From Deinococcus sp. (lineage in GTDB: Bacteria; Deinococcota; Deinococci; Deinococcales; Deinococcaceae): a stretch of 13,454 bases of DNA. The stretch is from contig NZ_JANYGJ010000264.1 of assembly GCF_025362455.1 (NCBI RefSeq), positions 1 through 13,454 on the forward strand, given 5' to 3'. Within the stretch, counting starts at the first letter, position 1; every line of letters starts with the position of its first letter. Positions 1-5,947 of this stretch are shown in pieces. The position numbers and the translations under genes are program-made. The notes below the pieces were generated by a model, which was given only the letters and a program-made list of their open reading frames with translations, did not search any database and was not told the DNA's origin.

Positions 1-530
1 CCGGCGCCGTGGGGGGCCAGCAGCACGAAACAGTCGGTCATGGCGGCGACCTGGGTTTCGGACTGGCCCACACCCACCGTCTCGATCAGCAGCACGTCGT
101 AGCCCGCCGCCTCACACAGCGTCATGGCCTCGCGGGTGCGCCTCGCCACGCCGCCCAGATTGCCCCCCGCCGGGCTGGGCCGAATATAGGCGCCGGGATG
201 CACCGTCAGGCGCGGCATGCGGGTCTTATCGCCCATGATGCTGCCGCCGGTTCGGGCACTCGACGGGTCCACCGCCAGCACCGCGACCCGGTGGCCCGCG
301 TCGGCCAGGCGCACACCCAGCGCCTCGATAAAGGTCGATTTGCCCACGCCCGGCGCCCCGCTCAGGCCCACCCGGACCGAGTGCCCAGCGTGCGGCAGGA
401 GTTCGGCCAGCAGGCTTTGCGCCTGCGCCTGGTGCTCAGGGCGCGAGGACTCAATCAGGGTGATGGCCTGCGCCAGTGAACGGCGGTCCCCGGCCAGCAG
501 CGGCGCAGTGAGCGGGTGGGCAGAGGGCAT
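1..530 (-). CDS. meaB: MeaB/ArgK-type GTPase, methylmalonyl-CoA mutase chaperone (3' end beyond window)
   Basis: The first 176 residues of a G3E-family P-loop GTPase are present; the C-terminus lies beyond base 1. A helical N-terminus of about 50 residues is followed by Walker A GAPGVGKST (residues 58-66), the family block VDPSSARTGGSIMGDKTRM (88-106) and the switch motif ETVGVGQSE (150-158). These three blocks in this order are diagnostic of MeaB/ArgK. Family members protect and reload adenosylcobalamin-dependent methylmalonyl-CoA mutase, so the organism probably runs the propionate/methylmalonyl-CoA route; the mutase itself is not in view. The ATG at 530 is chosen because it starts the conserved N-terminal region and a TACTAT hexamer lies exactly 6 nt upstream, with no Shine-Dalgarno sequence, which suggests a leaderless mRNA. 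It is divergent from truB. Family assignment is near certain; the partner is inferred from the family. Confidence 0.93.
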   Translation of the reverse strand, partial: MPSAHPLTAPLLAGDRRSLAQAITLIESSRPEHQAQAQSLLAELLPHAGHSVRVGLSGAPGVGKSTFIEALGVRLADAGHRVAVLAVDPSSARTGGSIMGDKTRMPRLTVHPGAYIRPSPAGGNLGGVARRTREAMTLCEAAGYDVLLIETVGVGQSETQVAAMTDCFVLLAPHGA

Positions 531-536
531 GACCCG

Positions 537-542
537 ATAGTA
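537..542 (-). promoter_or_regulatory. Leaderless-type -10 box of meaB
   Basis: On the minus strand TACTAT ends 6 nt before the meaB ATG. This spacing places the transcription start at or next to the A of the start codon. No good -35 hexamer is visible. Confidence 0.5.
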
Positions 543-557
543 GAGCCTGACTGCACT

Positions 558-636
558 GATTTCCGGCGGCTGTGATTCCGGCGGCTGTGATGCTGGACGG
601 CTGTGATGCTGGACCGCTGTGATGCTGGACCTGCGG
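558..636. repeat. Five imperfect 15-16 bp tandem repeats between meaB and truB
   Basis: Units begin at 558, 574, 589, 605 and 621. The third and fourth (GATGCTGGACSGCTGT) differ by one base; the first two read GATT(T)CCGGCGGCTGT. The array fills most of the divergent spacer upstream of the truB promoter and ends about 40 bp before the -10 box. There are no spacers, so it is not a CRISPR array. Confidence 0.85.
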
Positions 637-678
637 CGTGGCCGCCCTCTGGGGAGCCGAGTCCCGGTCAGGTTCTCA

Positions 679-687
679 TGCTAGCTT
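679..687 (+). promoter_or_regulatory. Extended -10 promoter of truB
   Basis: TGC-TAGCTT fits an extended -10 (TGnTANNNT), ending 7 nt before the ATG at 695. No Shine-Dalgarno sequence lies between, so a leaderless transcript is likely. No convincing -35 hexamer is seen. Confidence 0.45.
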
Positions 688-694
688 GATCGCC

Positions 695-1645
695 ATGCCG
701 ATTTACGTCGTCGACAAGCCGCTGACGCTGACCTCGCACGACGTGGTGGGGCGTGCCCGGCGGCGGCTGGGCACCAGGGCGGTGGGCCATACCGGCACGC
801 TCGATCCGCTGGCGACGGGCGTGCTGGTGCTGTGCGTGGGTGAGAGCACCAAAGTCGTGCAGTTCATGGAGCGCGACACCAAGGATTACCTGGCGTTCAT
901 CAGCCTGGGCGCCGCCACCCCGACCCTCGACGCCGAGGGGCCGATCTGTGAGCAGGCCAGCGTCCCCGCGTTCAGCACGGGCCAGATTCAGAGCACGCTG
1001 AACACCTTCCTGGGGCCGCAGCAGCAGATTCCGCCGCAGTACAGCGCCCTCCAGGTCGGCGGCGTGCGGGCCTACGCGGTGGCCCGCGCCGGAGGGCAGC
1101 TCGATTTACCGGCCCGCAGCGTGGAGTTGCACGAACTCCGGCTGCTGGGCCTGTACGACAATCTGAACGCCGCCCCGCGCAGTTTTTCCGCCACGCCGGA
1201 GGGGCGCTGGGCGGTGGCGGACGGGGACCAGACCATGCCCCGAACCATCACGCTGCCGCCCGCGCTGGGCAATTTCCCCACGCTGCTCGTCTGGGCGCGG
1301 GTGGGCAGCGGCACCTACCTGCGCTCGCTGGCCCGCGACGTGGGCGCAATGATGGGTGTGCCCGCGCACCTGTCGGGCCTGATCCGCACCCGCGCCGGAC
1401 GCTTTGATCTGAGTCAGGCGGTGGCGCTGGAGGCACTGAGCGAGGCATCCGGCCTGAGCGAACTGGGCGCCCTGGCCCTGCCGGTCATCGAGGCCAGCCG
1501 CGAGCTGGCGCTGCAACTGCGGCAGGGCAAACGGCCCGCCGATGAGCGCACAGGCCGCTTTCTGGTGCTGCTGGAAGGTGAGCTGGTCGCGGTGGTCGAC
1601 GGCGACGGTCAGGCGTTCAAGGTGGTGCGGGCCTGGGCTGGATAA
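695..1645 (+). CDS. truB: tRNA pseudouridine(55) synthase TruB
   Basis: The 316-residue protein converts U55 of the tRNA T-loop to pseudouridine in the cytoplasm. The catalytic motif GHTGTLDPLATG spans residues 31-42, with the nucleophilic Asp at 37. The conserved GSGTYLRSLARDVG block is at 204-217, and a PUA-like tail (about 280-316) follows. The reading frame stays open 19 codons upstream, but MPIYVVDKPL is the usual family N-terminus and lies 7 nt after an extended -10 box, so the start is set at 695. Between HELRLLGLYDN (about 146-156) and LLVWARVGSGTYLR there are about 40 residues, roughly 25-30 more than I recall for typical TruB, rich in Pro, Ala and Gly. It converges on deoD and is not in the common rbfA-truB context. 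Confidence 0.95.
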   Translation: MPIYVVDKPLTLTSHDVVGRARRRLGTRAVGHTGTLDPLATGVLVLCVGESTKVVQFMERDTKDYLAFISLGAATPTLDAEGPICEQASVPAFSTGQIQSTLNTFLGPQQQIPPQYSALQVGGVRAYAVARAGGQLDLPARSVELHELRLLGLYDNLNAAPRSFSATPEGRWAVADGDQTMPRTITLPPALGNFPTLLVWARVGSGTYLRSLARDVGAMMGVPAHLSGLIRTRAGRFDLSQAVALEALSEASGLSELGALALPVIEASRELALQLRQGKRPADERTGRFLVLLEGELVAVVDGDGQAFKVVRAWAG

Positions 1646-1656
1646 CCCAAACGGGT

Positions 1657-1690
1657 GCCTGACTCAGACGGGCGCCTGACTCAGACGGGC
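1657..1690. repeat. Perfect 17-bp tandem duplication at the truB/deoD convergence
   Basis: GCCTGACTCAGACGGGC occurs at 1657-1673 and again, without a mismatch, at 1674-1690. The second copy contains the deoD stop codon and last codons. The duplication therefore extended the tail-to-tail spacer and left deoD intact. Confidence 0.9.
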
Positions 1691-2391
1691 GCCAGGGCCG
1701 CGTCGAGCGCCACCTCCACCATCTGATCGAAAGTCTGCTGGCGCTCATCGGCGCTGGTTGCCTGACGGGTGACCAGGTGATCGGAGACGGTCAGCACCGT
1801 CAGCGCCCGCACACCGAATTTGGCGGCCAGGGTGTAGAGCTGCGCGGCTTCCATCTCCACGCCCAGCAGCCCGAACTGTGCCCACAGCTTGTAGCGGTCC
1901 GGATCGTCCTGGTAGAAGGTGTCGCTCGACAGGATATTGCCGACGTGGGCGCTGACGCCGCGTGCCTTGGCCGACTGATACGCGCCCAGCAGCAGGCCGA
2001 AATCGGCGATGGGCGCGTAGTTGCTGGCCCCGAAACGCAGGTTGTTGATGTTCGAATCGGTGCAGGCCGCCTGCGCCAGAATCAGGTCGCGGACCTGCAC
2101 GCCCTCGTGGTAGCTGCCGCAGGTGCCGACCCGGATCAGCGTCTGGGCGCCGTAACCGTGAATCAGCTCGTGAATGTAGATTCCGGCACTCGCCATGCCC
2201 ATACCGGTGCCCTGCACCGAGACCGCTTGGCCCTTGTAGCTGCCGGTGAAGCCCAGCATGCCGCGCACGCTGTTGTGCTGCACCGGATTCTCAAAAAAAG
2301 TCTGGGCGATGTGCTGGGCCCGCAGCGGGTCGCCGGGCAGCAGCACGGTGGGGGCGATCTGGCCGGGAGCGGCGTTCAGGTGGAGGCTCAT
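1681..2391 (-). CDS. deoD: DeoD-type purine nucleoside phosphorylase
   Basis: The 236-residue protein catalyses reversible phosphorolysis of purine (deoxy)nucleosides to free base and (deoxy)ribose-1-phosphate in purine salvage. Phosphate- and nucleoside-binding residues fall at the same positions as in the E. coli hexameric enzyme: His4, GDP at 20-22, Arg24, Arg43, Arg87, the VEMEA motif with Glu179/Glu181, and Ser203-Asp204-His205. RVGTCGSY (87-94) is also typical. Length equals the family norm, so the gene looks complete. The ATG at 2391 starts the conserved MSLHLNA and is preceded at 6 nt by TAGGCT, again a leaderless layout. It is monocistronic here and convergent with truB; no other deo genes are nearby. 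Confidence 0.96.
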   Translation of the reverse strand: MSLHLNAAPGQIAPTVLLPGDPLRAQHIAQTFFENPVQHNSVRGMLGFTGSYKGQAVSVQGTGMGMASAGIYIHELIHGYGAQTLIRVGTCGSYHEGVQVRDLILAQAACTDSNINNLRFGASNYAPIADFGLLLGAYQSAKARGVSAHVGNILSSDTFYQDDPDRYKLWAQFGLLGVEMEAAQLYTLAAKFGVRALTVLTVSDHLVTRQATSADERQQTFDQMVEVALDAALAPV

Positions 2392-2397
2392 GCGCCC

Positions 2398-2403
2398 AGC
2401 CTA
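2398..2403 (-). promoter_or_regulatory. Leaderless-type -10 box of deoD
   Basis: On the minus strand TAGGCT ends 6 nt before the deoD ATG. No Shine-Dalgarno sequence and no clear -35 are seen. Confidence 0.42.
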
Positions 2404-2529
2404 GCGGAAGCGGGCGGCCTGGGGCGCCTTGTCCTGGGCCGGGCCGCCCTCCCGCTGGGTGATGCACGCAAGTCTCTCCTCTTCGTTTCTACGCCGACTT
2501 TCGCCAGATGTCTTTTTCCTTGAACCGCG

Positions 2530-2582
2530 CTGGGAGAGCGTTTACGCTACCCCTCTCCCAGCCTCTCCCGCAGGGGGAGAGG
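2530..2582. repeat. REP-like cluster of overlapping inverted repeats
   Basis: CTGGGAGAG (2530-2538) pairs perfectly with CTCTCCCAG (2553-2561), enclosing a small AGCG-TTTA-CGCT hairpin. Directly after, CCTCTCCC (2562-2569) pairs with GGGAGAGG (2575-2582) over a 5-nt loop. The two CTCTCCC blocks can compete for the same partners, so alternative folds exist. CCCTCTCCC...GGGAGAGG repeats of this look are dispersed extragenic elements in many GC-rich genomes; copy number here is unknown. Confidence 0.6.
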
Positions 2583-2970
2583 AGCCAACAACGCTGTCTT
2601 CATCGGTGTCGCTCAGTTTATGAGAGAGATACGTGCATCACTGAGACCCCCCCGACCCTGGCTCTGGCTCCTGGCGCTGGGTCGTCACCGCCTGGTGTCA
2701 ACCCTGTGTCGATCTCTCAAAAGATGATGAACTCTCCCCGTCAAAGCATGTGAAAAATGAGTGATGACTCATCTTGCAGCTTAAGCCAGATGGCCGAGCA
2801 CGTCTGACACGTCTACACCGAAAAGCTTACATTTGAGCAGATGAGTGAGAAGTATGAGCCGTACGTTGTATCCAGTCCAACCAGAGCGGGTCTAAAACCG
2901 GCCCCGGCGTTGGCCCAGAGGCGCACAACCCTTCCCTGAGACGAGGCTGAACAGGACAAAGTGACCCGGC

Positions 2971-2979
2971 TGATAAACT
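2971..2979 (+). promoter_or_regulatory. Candidate extended -10 of the NlpC/P60 gene
   Basis: TGA-TAAACT matches an extended -10 and ends 11 nt before the ATG at 2991. The leader would be only a few nucleotides long. The -35 region is not recognisable. Confidence 0.35.
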
Positions 2980-2990
2980 GATGGACGTTA

Positions 2991-3653
2991 ATGAACGCCT
3001 TCAAAATCCTCCTGACCCTGGCCGCCCTGAGCACGAGCGCCTCCGCCGCCACCTATACCGTTTCGCCGGGGGACACGCTCACCAGCGTCGCCCAGGCCCT
3101 AAACGTCGAGCCCCAGACCCTGATGAAGCGCAACGGCCTGAGCAGCAGCACGCTCCAGGTCGGACAGAAATTGAATAGCGGCGCAGTGACGGCCCAAGGC
3201 ACCCAGAACACCCAGAAGGCGAGCGCACCGGCAGCCGTCGCCAGCACCGATGCCCCGGTGGCCAAAACGCCGCTGGCCAAGTCGCGCGGCAATGGCTACG
3301 TCCGCACGGCGGCCCTGCGCTTTCTGGGCATCCGCTACGCCCACGGCGGCACCGGCAACTGGGGTCTGGACTGCTCCGGCTACACCATGGCGGTCTACCG
3401 CAGCATGGGCCTGAGCTTGCCGCGCACCGCCGCCGCCCAGTCGCGCAGCGGTTACGGCGTGGGCCGGGGTGAGCTCCAGGCGGGCGACCTGATGTTTTTC
3501 AACACCATGGGGCGCGGCATCTCGCACGTCGCCATCTACCTGGGCGGCGGCCAGTTCGCCAACGCCAACAGCTACTATGGCCGCACCATGATCGACAACC
3601 TGTCCAACCCCTACTGGTCGAGCCGCTACGTCAGTGCCCGGCGCGTGCTGTAG
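2991..3653 (+). CDS. Secreted LysM-NlpC/P60 peptidoglycan hydrolase
   Basis: The 220-residue precursor has four parts. A Sec signal peptide (1 to about 20, MNAFKILLTLAAL then STSASAA) is followed by one LysM repeat (about 21-64, TYTVSPGDTLTSVAQ to LQVGQKL). A Thr/Ala/Pro linker (about 65-100) leads to a C-terminal NlpC/P60 domain (about 103-220). The catalytic Cys is C128 in LDCSGY and the His is H179 in ISHVAIYLG. The third polar residue aligns with N191, where many members carry His; Asn or Gln is tolerated in this fold. LysM binds the glycan and NlpC/P60 enzymes cleave stem peptides, so a role in wall remodelling outside the membrane is likely. It has its own terminator before ftsZ, so co-transcription is not suggested, though the two may be functionally linked in division. 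Confidence 0.92.
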   Translation: MNAFKILLTLAALSTSASAATYTVSPGDTLTSVAQALNVEPQTLMKRNGLSSSTLQVGQKLNSGAVTAQGTQNTQKASAPAAVASTDAPVAKTPLAKSRGNGYVRTAALRFLGIRYAHGGTGNWGLDCSGYTMAVYRSMGLSLPRTAAAQSRSGYGVGRGELQAGDLMFFNTMGRGISHVAIYLGGGQFANANSYYGRTMIDNLSNPYWSSRYVSARRVL

Positions 3654-3692
3654 GTCGGAACTGAGCCAGCACACAGGCAAGACTGGTTGACC

Positions 3693-3721
3693 AAGGCCCC
3701 GGCAGACCCGCTGGGGCCTTT
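3693..3721 (+). terminator. Intrinsic terminator of the NlpC/P60 gene
   Basis: AAGGCCCC (3693-3700) pairs perfectly with GGGGCCTT (3713-3720) over a 12-nt loop, followed by only a short T run. It lies 40 nt after the stop codon. Confidence 0.7.
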
Positions 3722-3887
3722 CCCGTCGTAAAACGGCGCTGTTGGATGTCGAACAAAGCCCCACCGAAACCGGCAGATGAGGGCCGTGCGCCCCACCTCT
3801 CACGGCAGCTCAGGAACCAGATGTCCGGCGTGTCAGGCGCACTATTTTGAATTCAGGTCGGCGTGTTCAGCGTATCCGGACAGCGGG

Positions 3888-3915
3888 CCGTCAGTGGTCT
3901 ACCGTCAGTGGTCTA
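3888..3915. repeat. Perfect 14-bp tandem duplication upstream of ftsZ
   Basis: CCGTCAGTGGTCTA occurs at 3888-3901 and 3902-3915 without mismatch. Confidence 0.9.
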
Positions 3916-3923
3916 TTCAGACT

Positions 3924-3954
3924 CTGACCCATCAGCCCCGGCCTGGTCTACAAT
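3924..3954 (+). promoter_or_regulatory. Candidate ftsZ promoter
   Basis: TACAAT at 3949-3954 is one base from the -10 consensus. CTGACC at 3924-3929 resembles a -35 with a long 19-bp spacer. The mRNA leader would be about 210 nt. A second, weaker candidate is TTGTAT (4090-4095) with TATGCT (4111-4116), but its 15-bp spacer is short. Confidence 0.35.
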
Positions 3955-3982
3955 GCCGAATGTTCAGCGCCGAATGTTCAAC
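3955..3982. repeat. Imperfect 14-bp tandem duplication upstream of ftsZ
   Basis: GCCGAATGTTCAGC (3955-3968) is followed by GCCGAATGTTCAAC (3969-3982), with one mismatch. It lies directly downstream of the candidate -10 box, so it would be in the transcript leader. Confidence 0.85.
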
Positions 3983-4172
3983 ATCGAGTGTATTCAGCAC
4001 GGGTGTAGTCTCGCCTGTCTGAAGGCTTGTCTGCTTGACGTCTCGCCCCGTCATCTCACCGTTCATGCGCCACACCGGGCGCCGCGAGGTTGTATCCTGC
4101 GCCAAAGCGGTATGCTGCTTGAAACCAAATGACACACGGAAGCCAGACTTCCGAGCGAGAGGAGAAGAATTG

Positions 4173-5240
4173 ATGCAAGCGGCCAGAATTCGTGTGATCG
4201 GCCTGGGTGGAGCAGGAAACAACGCCGTCAACCGCATGATCGAGTCGGGACTCGAAGGCGTGGAGTTCATCGCCGGAAACACCGACGCCCAGGTGCTGGC
4301 CAAGAGCCACGCCGAGGTGCGGATTCAACTGGGTGACCGGCTGACCCGTGGGCTGGGCGCCGGGGCCAACCCCGAAGTCGGCGAGAAGGCCGCGCTGGAA
4401 GACCGCGAGCGCATCAAGGAGTACCTCGAAGGCACCGATATGCTCTTTATCACCGCCGGAATGGGCGGCGGCACCGGCACTGGAGCGGCGCCGGTGGTGG
4501 CCGAGGTCGCCCGCGAGATGAACATCCTGACGGTGGGCATCGTGACCCGGCCCTTCAAGTTCGAGGGGCCGCGCCGCAGCAAGGTCGCCGACGAGGGCAT
4601 CATCAAGCTCCAGGAGCGGGTCGACGGCATGATCGTGGTCAACAACGAAAAGCTGTTGACCGCCGTGGACAAGAAGGTCTCGTTCCGCGACGCCTTCCTG
4701 ATCGCCGACCGGGTGCTGTACTACGGCGTCAAGGGCATCAGCGACGTGATTAACGTCGAGGGCATGATCAACGTGGACTTCGCCGACGTGCGCAACCTGC
4801 TCTCCGGGGCGGGCGCCGTGCTGATGGGCATCGGCTCAGGCCGGGGCGATAAACTGGCCGAGGAGGCCGCGTCGAGCGCCATCAACAGCCCGCTGCTGGA
4901 GCGCGGCATCGAGGGTGCCCGGCGCATCCTGGTCAACGTGACCGGCGGCTACGACCTGGCCATGAACGACGCCCACGAGATCGTGGAGAAGATCCGCGAC
5001 GCCACCGGTTTCGACGACCCCGACATGCTGTTCGGGGTGAGCTTCGACGAGAACGCCGGAGACGAGGTGCGCGTGACCGTCATCGCCACGGGCTTTAACG
5101 AGGCGGCGCACGCCCTGACCGGTGGACGCCTGGACCCGATTCCGGCCTCGACGGTCCGCACGCGCGGCGGTGGCCAGAGCCAGTACGATCCCAAGGACTA
5201 CGACATTCCGGCCTTTTTGCGCCAGGTCGACCGGAGCTGA
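4173..5240 (+). CDS. ftsZ: Cell division protein FtsZ
   Basis: The 355-residue tubulin-like GTPase polymerises into the Z ring at mid-cell. It has GLGGAGNNAVNRM (10-22), the GTP-binding signature GGGTGTG (98-104), the T7-loop NVDFAD (200-205) that completes the GTPase site of the next subunit, and a C-terminal peptide DYDIPAFLR (342-350) that binds FtsA/ZipA/SepF-type anchors. The linker between core and tail is very short, about 20-25 residues. The frame is open upstream, but the ATG at 4173 is preceded by AGGAG (4160-4164) at 8 nt and begins at the family N-terminus. This gene uses a Shine-Dalgarno sequence, unlike several neighbours. No ftsA, ftsQ or mur gene is adjacent: a peptidoglycan hydrolase lies upstream and a Nudix gene downstream, each separated by a terminator. 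Confidence 0.98.
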   Translation: MQAARIRVIGLGGAGNNAVNRMIESGLEGVEFIAGNTDAQVLAKSHAEVRIQLGDRLTRGLGAGANPEVGEKAALEDRERIKEYLEGTDMLFITAGMGGGTGTGAAPVVAEVAREMNILTVGIVTRPFKFEGPRRSKVADEGIIKLQERVDGMIVVNNEKLLTAVDKKVSFRDAFLIADRVLYYGVKGISDVINVEGMINVDFADVRNLLSGAGAVLMGIGSGRGDKLAEEAASSAINSPLLERGIEGARRILVNVTGGYDLAMNDAHEIVEKIRDATGFDDPDMLFGVSFDENAGDEVRVTVIATGFNEAAHALTGGRLDPIPASTVRTRGGGQSQYDPKDYDIPAFLRQVDRS

Positions 5241-5255
5241 GCGGACGACCACCGA

Positions 5256-5287
5256 AACGGGGCCAGGCACGCATTGCTGGCCCCGTT
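5256..5287 (+). terminator. Intrinsic terminator of ftsZ
   Basis: A perfect 11-bp stem, AACGGGGCCAG (5256-5266) with CTGGCCCCGTT (5277-5287), encloses a 10-nt loop 15 nt after the stop codon. There is no long T tract, as is common in GC-rich genomes. Confidence 0.8.
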
Positions 5288-5336
5288 CACGTTGCTGTGT
5301 TCACGTTGCTGTGTTCACGTTGCCGTGCTCACGTTA
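5286..5336. repeat. About 3.6 copies of a 14-bp tandem repeat after ftsZ
   Basis: TTCACGTTGCTGTG occurs at 5286-5299 and 5300-5313. It recurs with one change at 5314-5327, and a partial fourth copy with a changed first base is at 5328-5336. The first unit begins on the last two bases of the terminator stem. Confidence 0.9.
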
Positions 5337-5367
5337 TAGGTAGCGCTCCTACCTGGCCTGGCGGCGC

Positions 5368-5376
5368 TGCTACACT
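5368..5376 (+). promoter_or_regulatory. Extended -10 promoter of the Nudix-ribF operon
   Basis: TGC-TACACT is a full extended -10 and ends 6 nt before the ATG at 5383 with no Shine-Dalgarno sequence, pointing to a leaderless transcript. A -35 is not evident. Confidence 0.55.
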
Positions 5377-5382
5377 CCGAGC

Positions 5383-5937
5383 ATGAGTGCAGACGCCCCC
5401 GGAACCGACGTCATCTACAGCGGCAAGATCGTCTCCTTGGAGTTGCAGGAGCATAAGTGGGAGGTGGTGCGCCACAGGCCCGCCGTCGCCGTCTTGCTGC
5501 TCAACGATTCCGGCGAGATGCTGTGCGTGCGCCAGTTTCGCCGCGCCGTGAACGCCGTGACCACCGAGGCCCCCGCCGGACTGATTGACGAGGGCGAGAG
5601 CCCGGAACAGGCCGCCCGCCGCGAACTCCAGGAAGAGGCCGGGCTCGACGCCGACATGACGCTGCTGACCCGTTTCTACACCAGCCCAGGGTTCTGCGAC
5701 GAAGAACTGTACGTGTTCAGGGCCACCAACCCCCGCGAGTCGCGCCTGGAGATGGACGAGGACGAGGAGATCGAGGTGGTGTGGCTCAAGCCTGAGGCGG
5801 TGCTGAGCGGCCTGCGCGGCGGCACCCTGTTGGGCGCGGCCTCGACGGTGACGGCGGCGCTGCTGGCCCTGAGCGGCGCGCCCGCCTCGCAGACGGTCAG
5901 CGGCCCCACCGTGGACGCGCACGGCGGACGCCCGTGA
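5383..5937 (+). CDS. Nudix hydrolase, ADP-ribose pyrophosphatase type
   Basis: The 184-residue protein has a complete Nudix box at residues 66-88: Gly66, Glu72, Arg80-Glu81, Glu84-Glu85 and Gly87, matching GX5EX7REUXEEXGU. FYTSPGFCDE follows, with Pro102 about 14 residues after the box; a proline there marks ADP-ribose pyrophosphatases, which split ADP-ribose into AMP and ribose-5-phosphate. The acidic DEDEEIEVVWL segment (126-135) is also usual for that group. Substrate is inferred from these features and not certain, since Deinococcus encodes many Nudix enzymes with varied substrates. The last 20 residues are low in conservation. Only 10 nt separate it from ribF, so the two form an operon; flavin and ADP-ribose metabolism are loosely related. 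Confidence 0.9.
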   Translation: MSADAPGTDVIYSGKIVSLELQEHKWEVVRHRPAVAVLLLNDSGEMLCVRQFRRAVNAVTTEAPAGLIDEGESPEQAARRELQEEAGLDADMTLLTRFYTSPGFCDEELYVFRATNPRESRLEMDEDEEIEVVWLKPEAVLSGLRGGTLLGAASTVTAALLALSGAPASQTVSGPTVDAHGGRP

Positions 5938-5947
5938 AGGCGGCGCC

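Larger units (their letters stand above)
2404..2990. other. Gene-free spacer between deoD and the NlpC/P60 gene
   Basis: No reading frame here has a start context, homology I recognise or typical codon use. It is less GC-rich than the genes around it. It contains the REP-like cluster at 2530-2582, a small hairpin (ATGAGT-GATG-ACTCAT, 2757-2772), a 9-bp direct repeat beginning CACGTCT (2799-2816) and the candidate promoter of the next gene. An uncharacterised small RNA or decayed gene cannot be excluded, but nothing positive supports either. Confidence 0.55.
3722..4172. other. Gene-free ftsZ upstream region
   Basis: No credible gene is found in about 450 bp. The stretch holds two 14-bp tandem duplications (3888-3915, 3955-3982) and a TTCAG pentamer repeated five times, plus one TTCAA, between 3852 and 3997. 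It also has two promoter candidates and a CGGAAG-CCAGA-CTTCCG hairpin (4137-4153) just before the ftsZ ribosome binding site. The whole is best read as a long regulatory leader of ftsZ. Confidence 0.55.

Noticed and set aside
558..636. CRISPR array
   Set aside because: Units are directly contiguous with no spacers, and there are no cas genes.
1777..2523. 248-codon open frame on the plus strand opposite deoD
   Set aside because: It is the antisense shadow of a fully conserved gene in GC-rich DNA; the translation is His/Gln/Val-rich without any recognisable motif.
2508..2753. Small plus-strand open frames in the deoD-hydrolase spacer
   Set aside because: They run through the REP-like repeat, have no start context and show no typical codon use.
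4035..4172. N-terminal extension of ftsZ by 46 codons
   Set aside because: A good ribosome binding site precedes the ATG at 4173, and the extension lacks any FtsZ similarity.
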